Notes: generated by a model from the letters alone, not told the origin. A stretch of DNA of 64,000 bases from Acanthosepion pharaonis (GCA_903632075.3 CAHIKZ030000126.1:344501-408500), one strand, 5' to 3'; counted from the stretch's first letter, positions 10,128 to 21,566 are shown. A program made the numbers and translations.

Positions 10128-10415
10128 TGTTGTGATGAAATAACCTGACTTCCCCATTCACCATAAATGGACGTTCCGGTGGCCGATAAAGTTCGACCAC
10201 AGTAAACAGTCCAGGGGAGGATCAACAGAGGATCAACAGAGCGACAACAAAGGTCTTCGTTGACTACACCATTTGGTTAGCTTACTCCTACTCTGTCTCT
10301 GTATTTTGACATTCCTACATTCCGATATAAAGTATTATTATTTAAACCACCACTCGGGTTTACTTTGTTATTATATCTTTTTGCGAGATATAATGACTGG
10401 CGACGAGATATAACA
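10128..10415 (+). repeat. 3' LTR
   Basis: 288 bp; about 99% identical to the 5' LTR outside one 11-bp tandem duplication (GAGGATCAACA) near 10218. Confidence 0.95.
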
Positions 10416-10420
10416 TAAAT
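10416..10420. other. Right target-site duplication TAAAT
   Basis: Matches 5174-5178. Confidence 0.9.
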
Positions 10421-10591
10421 TCTAGTTTAAGCAATTTGTGTGTGGCTTTTTTCTTTTTATAACCTTTTATCCAAATTAAAGCTTTTAAATATCTATTTTA
10501 TAGGTGTCATTCATTCTTTTAATGCCTTTGACTGTTACATTTTTATTTACCAAGTTTCTCTCTCTCTCTTACAATTCAAAATGTTATTTTA

Positions 10592-10812
10592 TGGGTTCCA
10601 GTGTTTGAGTAGACATCCTGTTATTTTTTAAAAATCCATGTGAATTAGGTCTACTGGCCTGTGCATTCAAGAAACTTAAAGGAAATGTACTCTCTGTCAG
10701 GGTTCAAAACAGCATCTCCTCTTGTAGGAGAAACCACTGTCTGATTCAGCATACTTTAGACTGGCTTTATTAAGTTTCTTGAATGTACCGGCCAATAGAT
10801 ATAATTAATTCA
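10592..10812. repeat. Fold-back repeat, copy 1 (MITE-like)
   Basis: An inverted pair, about 10641-10680 (GGTCTACTGGCCTGTGCATTC with AAGAAACTTAA) and about 10772-10812 (TTAAGTTTCTTGAATGTACC with GGCCAATAG), encloses about 90 bp. A second copy with the same flanking words (TTTGAGTA...CCTGTT) lies at 30262-30405, so this is a dispersed family. Confidence 0.7.
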
Positions 10813-11885
10813 ATCATGTCTACCCATTTTGAGTTGATTCAATTGATTCCTTGGAAATTGTTTTGATATATAAACAAGTCTTAAGATAGGTATCAAAATT
10901 TAATATTTAATGATTAAAATTGAATAAAAAATAAATATAACCTAAGGCATCTTTCAACTGACACTTCATCAGAAGTCAGTTGTCAGTATTAAAATACTAC
11001 TGAAGGTTTTTTTTTTTTTAATAGGATCTTAAAATTGGAGAGAAGACAAGAGGGGGGGTGGGGAATTATTATTGTCATCCAGATCAATGCACACACACAC
11101 ACTGTATATTTTCACATTTAAGGCAACCTTTAAATCTTAAAAATGCCCCTCCCCCACAAAAAATAGAACAGTTACTAAAAGCTAACCTTAAATCCTGTGG
11201 TGTATCATTGCTGGTTAGTAGCCTAGTATACGTGTGGTAGGCTAACAATTGCCTTGATATGGTAACTACTGATGTAAATATTTCTAGTTGAAACAGTTCA
11301 TATTATAATGCTGTACTACAGTTACAAATGTAATAAAACTACTTGATTTCATATTAAAATGCAATATTCACGAGATGATTACACAACAGTTTGCAAAAAT
11401 TCCACTGAGCAACATGCACAAGTAACAAGTAATATAAACAAATCTTTCATTCTTGATTTGTAGAGTTATGGGTGCATTCATACCAATCATTATTTCTCAT
11501 TGTAATGTTAAATAACAACATTTAAGATAACATACAATCTATATTTCTAATTAAAATTCATTCTCATTTTGGTGTTAAATAACATTTAGTATAACATGCA
11601 AATTTTATTTTTCAATAAAATACATTATATGGTATTTTTTTGTGGTGTTAAGCAACAAAACATTTAAGATATCATAAAATCTTTATTTTTCATTGCAGAA
11701 TAAAAAAAAAAAATTAGGCAACCACCTACTTAATTAAAACCCTTCAAAATTACTATGATCATCACCATTTGATGCGTCATTTAGAATTTTGTCATATAGG
11801 TCTCAGTTAGTCATCTTATACTACAGATATCAGATCATAAAATCAACAAGATTTACCTAGATTTTGGGCCTCATCTTGTAGATTG

Positions 11886-11888
<3 letters not shown>
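10813..11888. other. AT-rich DNA, nothing recognised
   Basis: Poly(A)/poly(T) runs and a short CA run near 11092 occur. There is a loose recurrence of TAA..AACA.CATTTA.GATA words between 11500 and 11690 that suggests old tandem duplication. No gene was seen. Confidence 0.5.

Positions 11889-11922
<34 letters not shown>
11889..11922. repeat. (TA)17 microsatellite
   Basis: Pure TA dinucleotide run. Confidence 0.95.
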
Positions 11923-11924
<2 letters not shown>

Positions 11925-12049
11925 ACTCTACTGTTTTCGACATATGAGGGTTAAACAGCTCAATTCTTATAGCTGCCAGACAACCTGCACATATCATTTG
12001 ATTATAGTGGTGAAGGCATGTGCAGAACCAACCACTGCTGCCATTTACT

Positions 12050-12800
12050 CACCATAGAGAAACGTCCCTGCCTCCTATCAGCATGATTGATGCTCAACTC
12101 CTCAAGAGTGCCTCACTGCGCCTTCTTGGTCTCATGTTCTCCACCGACCTGAGCTAAAACAACTACATTGAATTAATTGCTGCATCTACCACAAGGAAAG
12201 TTAGTTCTCTGTATCATGCCAGGTTTTTCTCATCTGAGCTCATCCTTCACATCTACAAATCTACCATTCATCCATGCAAAGAATACTATTGTAATATATG
12301 GTCTGGTGTCCCTGCTCTACATTTTGAGGTCCTCAACAAAATCCAGACGGATATGCAATGTGATTGATACTGACTTGGGGTCTTGACTCCACTCACTTAC
12401 TTATCGACTTAATGTAGCTTCCTTCTGTCTTTTCTATAAATGTTTTCATGGCATCTACTCAGACAAGGTATTTTCACTGGTGCCTGACTGCATGAATTTA
12501 AGCATGTTACTTGGTCAGCATCTTGGTCACACCCTTTTACTGTTGAAACAGTTAAATGTAACTGCCACTTCTACTATAACAGCTTCTTCTCTCAAACTTG
12601 CTGACAGTGGAACTCCCTCATTCTTACTTGCTTCTCTGATAATTATAACCCTCAAAAATTTAAATGTAATGTCAATCAACATCTTCTGTTGCCTTCATCA
12701 CTGTTATTCTTTTTATCCTTTCCTCAACTGCCCTATACCCAGGCTTTTTGTTTACTTTCACTTTCTGTAGCCCCTTGCATACTAGTGCCACTCCTGCCTT
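12050..12800 (+). mobile_element. Jockey/CR1-like LINE 3' end, copy A
   Basis: Plus-strand fragments of the C-terminal half of a non-LTR reverse transcriptase protein: HIYKSTIHPC, then IWSG, ICNVID, FCLFYKCFHG. The 3' end GCTTGGGGTAAATTGCTTAAAA runs directly into a (CA)n tract. At least six more copies of the same 3' end are in the window, all sharing the block before CACCCCAAGCAAGG (antisense) or CCTTGCTTGGGG (sense). Several stops and shifts mark it as dead. Confidence 0.75.
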
Positions 12801-12821
12801 GCTTGGGGTAAATTGCTTAAA

Positions 12822-12824
<3 letters not shown>

Positions 12825-12862
<38 letters not shown>
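12825..12862. repeat. (CA)19 microsatellite at the LINE 3' end
   Basis: It starts at the A tail of the LINE copy and ends at the terminus of the Penelope-like copy. Confidence 0.95.
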
Positions 12863-12863
<1 letters not shown>

Positions 12864-12864
<1 letters not shown>

Positions 12865-13642
12865 TAAAAGATAAGAATCCTGACTCGAAGACTACCATGG
12901 TTTTGACTGCCAAGGTCTTGTCAGGTGCTTTGTTCAATGAATCAATTGGAGGCGATGCAAGAATTTAAATGCCTTCGTTTGACACTGGAAGTGATGGGGT
13001 GGAGTTATAGTGAGAAAAAAATAGAAAATAGATTAAATTAAAGTGAAAGGGGGGAAAATTTCCAACTTCATCCTGGTTTGTATAGCTCTAAAAGTAACAT
13101 CCTGACATATCTACATTTGGCCATGGTCTTGGACCTTCCATTCAACTTGCCAGCCTTTTCTGTTACAATAGCTAGCTTCTCCTCCTGACACAGACTACAC
13201 AAATTGCCATTCACTTTGATATCCTTTACATTCCATAAAATACTCCATTTAATGGCTGGGCTTGTTTTTTCTTTTCCCCTAAAGCTCCAATAGAGGTTTG
13301 CCAGCTTTGTATTAAACTTGTTTTCTGGAATTCTAAATGATGAGGTATGTTTATACCACCTTTTTAAACTGGCTCTCAGTGCAAACAATATATTTTTTTG
13401 CACTGCTATTGTCACTTTCTACATTTGCACAATACACAACTTATTCTGTACAACATAACTCATTTAATGGACAATTATTTTTAACCTACAATTACAAAAG
13501 ACTTTTTCTTTCTTTTTTCTTCTTCTTTTTTTTAACCTCACATGTCCTCTTCAATGTTTGAATTTTTTGTTTTGGTTCAATCTTTTGATAATATTGCCTA
13601 TGTTGCTAGTTAAACTGTAACTCAATTTGATTGTATTGTGCA
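12864..13642 (-). mobile_element. Penelope-like element, 5'-truncated, left inverted copy
   Basis: The minus-strand frame 13068-13415 has KRWYKHTSSFR, then NTKLANLYWSF, IKWSILW, and a C..C-type tract GNLCSLCQEEKLAIV, matching the layout of the GIY-YIG-type C-terminal endonuclease domain of Penelope-like retroelements. Further upstream on the same strand the sequence pairs with the linker of the right copy up to about 13642. The outer end starts AAAAGATAAGAAT, mirrored by ATTCTTATCTTTTT at the far end of the right copy. The first half of the domain is in another frame, so it is broken. Family assignment rests on motif layout, not a search. Confidence 0.7.
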
Positions 13643-14043
13643 TAATAGAAGAAATAACAGTTCCATCAGGAAAAAGCTACACTGGATATCTGAATTTTGA
13701 CATCACTGTGGAGATCAACAAGAAGGTAGTTCAGTTTTTGGACATAGGATTAAACTTGTTGATTGGAACCATCTCACCTTTCATAAAACCTAATACGGCT
13801 TTGAGATATATTAATATGGCATCCAACCACCCGTTGAGTGTAATTAAACATACCCCATTAGGCGTACAATGTAGATTGTCAAAAACTTCTTCAAATGAAG
13901 AAATATTCAATGAAATAAAGAAAATGTATGTATCTGCCTTAAGAAAGGAAGGGAATAATGACAGCCTTTGTTTCAAGGATCAAACAAACCAAAGAATAGA
14001 TGATATATCATCTGATTCAACCCACCCTTTAACATGCAAGTAA
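13627..14043 (+). pseudogene. Penelope-like RT C-terminal fragment, open 138 codons
   Basis: An uninterrupted frame with VVQFLDIGLNLLIG, then SPFIKPNTALRYINM, SNHPLSVIKH and SKTSSNEEIFNEIKK. The pattern FLD..NL..G...P..KPN...YIN..SNHP.SI...LP...RLS..SSNE.IF is one I recognise from the segment just after the RT palm in Penelope-type proteins of invertebrates. No palm or YxDD motif is present, so it is a fragment. The first codons (13627-13645) belong to the inverted left copy. It is the best-preserved coding stretch in the window apart from the Ty3 RT. Confidence 0.6.
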
Positions 14044-14775
14044 AAACAAACATAGGGAAAATGTTTTTTAGTCATCTAAATAAGTACTTCCTGAAAGTGT
14101 CTGGGCTGTACAAGTTATTTAACTGCAGTACAGTCAAATTGAGTTAGTTTCACTAGCAACACAGGCAATATTATCAAGAGATTGAACAAAAAGAATTTAA
14201 ACCTTGAAGAAGAGGTGAGAAGTAAAAACAAGCTCCTTTGTAATTGTAGGATAAAAAATAATTGTTCATTAAATGGTATATGTTGTACAGAACAGGTTGT
14301 GCATTATGCCAAGGTAGAAAATGAAAATAGCAGTGTAAAAAAAAAAAAAAATACATTGGTTGCACAGAAATGAAGTATTTTATGGAATGTAAAGGTTAGC
14401 AAAGTGAATGGCAACTTGTGTAGTCTGTGTCAGGAGAAGAAGCTAGCTATTGCAACAGAAAAGGCTGGCACTGAATTGTTGAATGGAAGGTCTGAGATCA
14501 TGGCCAAATCTAGACATGTCAGGGTGTTAATTTTTTGAGCTATATGAACCAGATTAAAGTTGGAATCCCCCCCCACTTTCACTTTAATTTTATTATATTT
14601 TATTTAATTTAATCTATTTTCTATTTTTTTCTCACTACAACTTTCAGTGTCAAATGAAGGCATTTAAGTTCTTGTGTTGCCTCCAACTGATTTGCTGAAC
14701 AAACCACCTGATGAGACCTTGGCAGTTAAAAATCTGCTAGTGTTCTGGTCAACATTCTTATCTTTTTAAGATATT
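13645..14775 (+). mobile_element. Penelope-like element, 5'-truncated, right copy
   Basis: Plus-strand continuation of the same family. It starts with the last part of the reverse transcriptase region (see the 138-codon frame), then a linker, a cysteine tract (CNCRIKNNCSLNGICC, 14239-14286), and KYIGCTE at about 14351, which fits the YIG part of GIY-YIG. About 125 bp of the endonuclease present in the left copy (left positions about 13252-13375) is deleted here. It ends at about 14775 with the terminus that mirrors the left copy. Confidence 0.7.
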
Positions 14776-14865
14776 AAATCGATCAGCAAGTTTGATTTTC
14801 CTACTTGAAATTGAGCACTTTAATGCGTACGATTTTAACAAATATTTCAGTGTTTTTTTATTTTT

Positions 14866-14869
<4 letters not shown>

Positions 14870-14912
<43 letters not shown>
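14870..14912. repeat. (TA)n(CA)n compound microsatellite
   Basis: About 14 TA units followed by about 7 CA units. Confidence 0.95.
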
Positions 14913-14924
14913 ATTATATTTTAA

Positions 14925-15570
14925 TGATACATGTATGATTAAACAATTTGGACATGTTTGTTTATTTCCAATAATATTCTTTCGAAATTTTGCATCTGAT
15001 TACAATATAAGATTAATATGTTTAAGGTTATTTGAGGAAGTATTACATTCTATTTGATTTATATTAAAATTTGTAATAGAACACCTTATTTGTTCATCAA
15101 CAATGTATTTAGGAAAGTCATTATTAAGATTGTGTTTAATGTTTTTTAGTTCAGTGTAGAAAATCTTTTTTGTGCATGAGTTAACTTGTGCACTTTTAAT
15201 TATAAGAGTGAATGTCTTATTACAAAATAGTAATTATACAAAAGAAGTCAATTCTTAACAAAGTTACCTCCCTTACATTAAAATTTTTACAACATGGAAA
15301 AATTTTAAAATTACAGTTTGTGACTTTCCCATGACTGGAATTGTTAACAGTTTAACAACAAAAGTAAAAATTTAGTTCAGACAAAAACAATTATCTTTCT
15401 TAGCCATCATAATCCTGAAGATGATATTGGAATATATCAAAAGTACTTGGAAAAATAAAAATGAGTAAATGGTCTCTTTCATCATGAAGCAACAAGGCTT
15501 ATATGTGATATGAAAGGATATTATTGAAAATAAACACATGCCTAAATTGTTTAATCAGACATGTTTAAAT
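14925..15570 (-). mobile_element. Possible retroelement remnant with inverted ends
   Basis: About 14928-14985 and about 15513-15568 are imperfect inverted repeats (ATGATTAAACAATTTGGACATG against CATGCCTAAATTGTTTAATCAG). On the minus strand, about 15000-15170 reads ELKNIKHNLNNDFPKYIVDEQI, which recalls the segment before the catalytic core of Penelope-type reverse transcriptases. This is weak and could be coincidence. Confidence 0.3.
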
Positions 15571-16503
15571 GAAAATAGGCTGCCAAAATATACAGAATTT
15601 ACATTACATGATCTAGCAGCTTACAAGTATAGCAACATATATATATATGAGAGAAAAATGGAGGCAATAGCTTTTAATCATGTCCTCCCATGATGACTCA
15701 TCAGATAACATGTACAAATGTTTTATGTTGTCTGTCTATTTAAATATATTGTTATGTGCCAGTATTTCTTTTGCAACAAAAGCTATGTAAATCTTTTGCT
15801 CCTCCTCTTCATCATCAGATCTGTATCTGGAATTATTTGCAATTTGAACCTTTTTATATAAATAATGTTTACTGCCTTTGGTATTTTGAGAAATAATCAA
15901 CAAAATCTTTGTAATCTTTTTAATAGTCAATTCAAAGTGATGATTGGGTTTCTGGTATCATCTGCTTTTCGTCCAGCCTGTCATATTTTCATGGCAACAG
16001 CAACTGCAGTTTAGGCTGCCAAATAATTATCTTTTGTGCCCAATGCTAGCCACATTGACAACCACCCTTTTCTTTCCTTTTTTTTATTTTTTTTTTCATG
16101 TGCCATTATTTGATAGATGCCATAGTATGTATTTCATGGAAAGTATAAGGATTCAGGAATTTTTAATTCAACCTGATTTGGTGGGATTCAATAAAATGAA
16201 TTTTTGGCTGAAATAATTGCAGTTATTTCTGTAAAATCTTTTTCTCTTTTTTTTACCCTCCCCCCTTAAAGAACAAGCTGTCGATTCTAATGCAATTTTT
16301 AACTGATATTTTAAGTGTTAAAATTGTCATTGGTTTCTGAACATATTGGCAGAATTTGTGGAATTTCAATTGACTTCTTCATTATATATTTTGCTAAGGA
16401 TTTCTTTATCGTGATATTTTTATTTCTGAAGAAATATTCTGCTAGCTCTTTTTAAAAATTTGGATCTCATCTGTGTGTATATAAAATGTAGAATGGCAGG
16501 AGC

Positions 16504-16538
<35 letters not shown>

Positions 16539-17030
16539 ACATTTGTGTGTGTAAAGATGGATCTTTCTTCCACTCTTGTATATATTTTAAGGGAAAATGC
16601 AACAGTGAAAATATCTGCAATGGACAAAAATTCATTTTAATACTTTAGTATTAAATTGTCAAAAGCAAATAAATTTTCATCCATGTCATTTTATGGATGG
16701 CCCTATCTGTTTTGACCTTAGCACTGGTAAATGAAAAACTCAGCACTTAGTATCTTTCCTATCAAGTCAGTAATTTCAGGTCTGTGATATTAAAGCTTAC
16801 CAACTTTAATGATCCTGAATCTTCCAAACCATAATAAGGGAACCACATTCTGCAGCTATAACAGTAGTGGATGTATCTAGGGAAGTATAGTCTGATGGAG
16901 CTCATCTCTCTTCAAGCTGATTTTGATTTCAGATTTTTCCTTCTCTTACATTGATTTGCCCTACCAAGACTAAAGAGTCTATTCTACCTTGCTATTTAAC
17001 TTGGGAAGATGAATTCATGCCATTTAAAGG
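15571..17030. other. AT-rich DNA with a (TA)16 tract at 16505-16535
   Basis: No gene was recognised. The open frames at 16420-16648 are translations of the TA tract. Confidence 0.5.
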
Positions 17031-17125
17031 AACATTAGTGCAAAGTGAGCAAAACAAAATCAACCAGAATTTGAACCCTGTTTGGTGTTCTCATTATCTG
17101 TTACGCTATCTACACAGCCTTACCA
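17030..17125 (-). mobile_element. tRNA-derived SINE-like fragment
   Basis: On the minus strand GGGTTCAAATTCTGG (17066-17080) fits a Pol III B box, and a tRNA-like GTGTAGATAGCGTAACAG lies about 35 bases upstream, the usual A-box distance. Only this head is recognisable; no tail or target duplication was found. Confidence 0.4.
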
Positions 17126-17129
17126 AATT

Positions 17130-18630
17130 TAATTAGGGATTAGATATTTCAATGTCATGCTATGTTGGATGCTGTTACCCAGAATGAGGTCTCCTCTTTT
17201 AATAAAGAAATATCATGAAGTTCTTATTAGAAAGAAAAATCAGCTGATGCTCGATAGCCCTGACTAGAGTGATAGAAATCAAGTGTTTCCAGTCAAATCG
17301 GAAGCCTGATACCATGTCATCACACTAACAACAAAATGTCACAAGTACTGCCAATGTCATAATCATCATTGTCATCCCACCTGTCTTTTTCACTAAAACT
17401 TGATTAAATTGAGAAAATTTAATCTTCATCCACCTCGCAGTACATACAATTTTATGTCCTGCCCTCTAACTGCTGAAATATGTTTTCAATCAAGTAAAAA
17501 AAAATTAATTGCCAAAATAAAATGAAATTGTTTTTGAGGCACAAACCATAACTAATAAAAGTCTACAAAAATATACTCAGCTTGCTTGATATTTTTTAAT
17601 TCCTTAACCAAAATTCAATCATAACCTCTGATGAAGACTGTTCATTCTATTTAAGTTAATCTATCAACTTTATATTTTGTAGTTTTATTCTGCATTTTCT
17701 TCATACTGCTCCTCTCTCCTGACTGCTCTACCAATTCAAAATACAATTTCATGTCATCATTTTTTTTTTTTTGTTTTTATATTAGCAAGAAGCTATCCCA
17801 CCACCAATCCCAACTGACCTGTTATCTATTTTATTGGCATAAAGAAAATAGTTGATTTCCATGTTGGCAAAGATTAGACAAGAGAACAGATGATGTTTGG
17901 CACATCTTTCTTGCTATCAAATTAATTTCATTTTGGACGCAATCAATTGTGGCAGACTTCTTGTACAAATTAACTGACATATAGAAAGAAGCAGTTAAGC
18001 TGATTTTGTGGCATCAGAATTCATAGGGAAAATATAAGGAAAATTATATTTGATAGAAGAGGAGCTGTTACAAATATGTGCTGCAGGATATTAAATGGAT
18101 CCATGCTGAGTTGTTTTAGAGTTTTTTGTCTATTTATTAATTGTAATTCCAATTTATTTGAGAACCATTTTTGACAGCTAATTCTAAGAATAATCATTCT
18201 TCATTTTGAGTTCTTGTAGATTTTGGGAGGTGGCTGCGGGGAATGTAATGAGAAGAAATCAGATCTGTGAACAAGTTACTTATAGTCACCAAATAATTTG
18301 TATATTTTTGATCTCATGACTTTGTCTAAATGCTTTTTTTTTTTTCATGTCTTTAGACTTCATTTTATTTGAAAACAATTTTTATTCTCTTATGAACACT
18401 TTCATTTCTATTTTAATTTTAATTAAAATTACTGTAGATATTTATAAAACTTGCACTCAGAGTATTCATTGCCATCAGTCATTTTTTTTTTCTTCTTTGG
18501 TATTCCAGATTAACTTTCAGTCAATCCAATAGAAAATAAACTGAAGCTATTGATTGGAAATTTAAGTTACATTGCTCAGAAAATGTTTTTGTAGTGTTTT
18601 TTTCCATCAAAATAATGCAACTTCCCCAAT
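17130..18630. other. AT-rich DNA, nothing recognised
   Basis: Poly(T) runs at about 17759-17772 and 18335-18345. No supported gene or element. Confidence 0.5.
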
Positions 18631-18639
18631 ATCATTGCA

Positions 18640-18800
18640 TGAAATTGTTACCTAAAACACTGAATTGTCTTCCAGATGCTCTATTGGCTTCATACTCACC
18701 AGATTTAAACTCCATTGTGCAAGTATGAGACATTACAACCTCACTAAAATTCCTGTAGCCAATTTCATTTTTGGCTCAATCACTTAGAACCAGATATTTT
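18640..18800 (+). pseudogene. Tc1/mariner-type transposase scrap
   Basis: The plus strand gives LPDALLASYSPDLNSIVQV, close to the YSPDLNPIE block that precedes the last catalytic residue in DD34E/D transposases. Nothing else of the protein can be followed. Confidence 0.4.
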
Positions 18801-19189
18801 TGTCTGTATTTTCATTGCCACTTCTTTCATCATTTATCTTGGTAGTCTCTTGTGAGATAGAGCATCTAGAAAATTGAGACGATACTTTCAGAAAACTAAT
18901 ATCAAATTTTTATTTACTATGAGAATTGTTTTTTGAAGAGTATTCAAGCTATCTAGAAAGAAAAATGGTATAAAAACAACAAAAAGTACACTGAATCCTG
19001 TACAGAATGTATTGTGTATCTATTCAAGAAATAGAGGAAATATAGTGAGCATTATCTTAACACAGATTTTACTTTTTCAATGTCCAATTAAAATCAAACA
19101 TTTTTTTTTTTTTATAAATATATGCAAAACAATTTTATTATAAATAATTTAATGTTTTTTTGCAATTTTAATATTATATAACAACTATG

Positions 19190-19440
19190 ACTTTTTTTTT
19201 TTTTAAATTTTTTTTTTTAAGCATTTCACCCCAAGCAAGGCGGGAAGCCACTAGGACACAAGGGGTTACAGAAAATTTAGAGCAAGATCAGATAGGAGTG
19301 ATAGAAGAAAGGATGAGGGTAGTGGATAGATCAAGGCAACTGGAGATGTCGATTGACATTACACTTGAATAGCTGGAGATTATAGCTCACGGGGAAACAG
19401 GAAAAGGGAAGGGAGTTCCACAGGCAAGAGGTGCGAGACA
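19190..19440 (-). mobile_element. Jockey/CR1-like LINE 3' end, copy B
   Basis: Begins after poly(T) with GCATTTCACCCCAAGCAAGGCGGGAAG and runs to AGTTCCACAGGCAAGAGGTGCGAGA, the antisense of the family 3' end also seen at 25.5, 30.9, 33.4 and 51.7 kb. Truncated to about 240 bp. Confidence 0.75.
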
Positions 19441-19487
19441 TGAATATATATTTAAATATATATATGAGGAGAGTATAAATATTAACA

Positions 19488-20060
19488 CTTTTCTCTCTCT
19501 CTCCAGTTTTTTTTTACTCTTTCTCTCTGCACTTTCACTCTCTCTCCCTCTCTCCTCTCTCACTCTCTCACTCTCTCTGTCTCTGTCTCCCTCATGTTCT
19601 CTTTGCACTTTGTCTCCCTCTCTCTGCATTTCCACATCTCTCTTTCAATGTAAACTTTCTCTGTGCATTTTCGCTATCTCTCTCACTCTGTGTGCATTTT
19701 CTCTCTCACTCTGTGTGCATTTTCTCTCTCGCCCTCTCTGTGTTCATCTCTGTGTTATTTTTTTCTCTCTGTGTATTTTTTTCTCTCTCTGTGTTCATCT
19801 TTTTCTCTCTCTGTGTTCATCTTTTTCTCTCTCTCTCTTTTCAATTCTCTCCCATTGCTTAATTGTCTATTTATTTATTCTTACTTTTTTTCTTATTTAT
19901 CCATTGTTCACTTTTAGGTCTTTGATTTTTCTTTCTTTCCTATTTTCTTTCTGTTCCACTCTTTATTTTTCACTCATTCTCTCTCTTTTAACTTTCTCCT
20001 CTTCTTACTTTTCCTCTCTCTCTCTCTCTCTTTTCCACTTTCTTTTTATATTTTCCTTCT
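19488..20060. repeat. Long pyrimidine-rich (CT)n minisatellite
   Basis: About 570 bp of nearly all C/T on the plus strand, with higher-order units such as CATTTTCTCTCTCACTCTGTG and TTCATCTTTTTCTCTCTCTG. The frames at 19387-19635 minus and 19610-20122 plus are simple translations of it and not genes. Confidence 0.9.
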
Positions 20061-20109
20061 TTACACTCAATCTCTATTTCCATTCCAATTTTGCAGTTGA
20101 CAATAAATA

Positions 20110-21440
20110 TATAGCTGATTAGAACATTATCTTCCAACAGTAATGATTTCCAAATTGATCTTAAACCTTTTTAAAGTTAAAGTCTCCACTCTTCTGCATC
20201 AGTCTTCTAGTCCATAAATAATTAAATAGACAGTGGGTATGCAGTTAACACTTTATCAAGACTATCAGTCCAGTAAATTGATTGAATTTGCATTAAATTA
20301 TATTGATCAATATATCAATATATTTTTTTATGCGATTTTTTACTTGTTGATATTCTGATATGGTATTTTTCTCTTAACAATTCTCCATTCTTGAATGGAT
20401 TTCTAATATCAAAAAATATTGATTCATTTAAGAATTGACCTCGACTACCAAGGTAACTGAAGGTGTTGGATAAATTTGTTTAATTAGATCATTTATTGAC
20501 TAAACTTGAAAATTTATTAAAATATTTTTTTCTATATTGTTAATCTCGGTTCTGTTCAATAAACATGTACACTTTTCAAGGTTTATCATTGTCCAATTTG
20601 TACAATGAGGAAAATTCTGATTGAGATTTTCAGTTAACTTTTTGAAAATCTCATTAAAGCATTTTGATTTAATAAGAAATAAATAAAAACATTAAATTAG
20701 AATGCTCAACTTTCCTCCCTTCAAAAAAAAGATGATGACAAAACCTTTAACCTTTTTATTTTTATATTCTATCGTCTTTTTTTTTTTTTTTTTTTGTTTA
20801 ATATGAAAACCTTTTCTTTTCATTTCAACCCTTGGCATGACTTACAAATATTTTCTTTATTAATTTATTCATAAGTGATAGAATCATTTGTAGTGTTGTG
20901 CATATTCTCTGATGCTAAAAATGAGGCTTTTATCTGTCATACCATGAAATTGACTGAACATTCTCATTCATTTTATTATTATGGTTTTATTTTACTGTTA
21001 TAGTTTTTTTTTTAATATTTTTTATAGATGTGTATGTATCTATCTATCTATCTATCTATCTATCTCTTCCCACATATATATTTGGGCAGCATGTCAATAG
21101 AGGTAGAATCCTACTAATGGCCTATACTTATCAAAATACTTATCAAGCCACCTCCTCCATCACTCAACTGTAATGAATAAATGTGTTGACTCCATTTTTA
21201 TTGAGTGTGTGAAAAGTTTAATAGCACAAATCCAAATCACAATGCACACACCAACATACATTCATCTCGCTACATCAGATGATGCAGTTTTTTTGTCTAA
21301 TTAATGAATTTAAAAAATTTTTTTTACCTGGATTAATTGATGAAGAAAAACAACTTTTTTGCTTTGTAGGAAATTTGAAAAGAAATTATTTTGTGACAAC
21401 TTGATTGTTTGGATATTAGAGACAGACAGATGGATAGAGT
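20110..21440. other. AT-rich DNA; (TATC)n near 21036-21066
   Basis: A short TATC/GATA tetranucleotide run and a T run at about 20777-20795. No gene recognised. Confidence 0.55.
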
Positions 21441-21443
21441 TGA

Positions 21444-21566
21444 TATAGGAATCAACACTACATGGTGACTGCCAGTTTCATGCCTCAATGTTATCTTCAG
21501 AACAAGTCTAAAGATTACATTGAGTCATAAAATTGACAGACCCTATTCAGTGTTGATTCTTATGTT
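21444..21566. repeat. Short imperfect fold-back repeat
   Basis: TAGGAATCAACACT...CTCAATGTTATCTTCAGA pairs with TCTAAAGATTACATTGAG...AGTGTTGATTCTTATG across a tiny loop; arms about 58 bp with mismatches. Confidence 0.6.

Larger units (their letters stand above)
5179..10415 (+). mobile_element. Complete Ty3-type (Metaviridae) LTR retrotransposon, frame-broken
   Basis: A 5,237-bp insertion bounded by direct LTRs starting TGTTGTGATG and ending ATAACA, with perfect TAAAT duplications outside. In order it has a primer-site region, a leader, gag with zinc knuckles, aspartic protease, reverse transcriptase, RNase H and integrase (zinc domain, D-D-E core, C-terminal basic tail), and a purine tract before the right LTR. 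Integrase after RNase H defines the Ty3 order. No envelope gene is seen. The LTRs differ at only two substitutions and one 11-bp duplication, yet the reading frame is broken at many points. As it stands it should not encode working proteins. Confidence 0.95.

Noticed and set aside
12672..12860. 62-codon minus frame beginning with CV repeats
   Set aside because: It arises from the (CA)19 tract plus antisense LINE sequence.
19387..20122. A 170-codon hydrophobic frame and an 82-codon charged frame
   Set aside because: Low-complexity CT/AG translations over a pyrimidine-rich repeat, with no domain and open in several frames.
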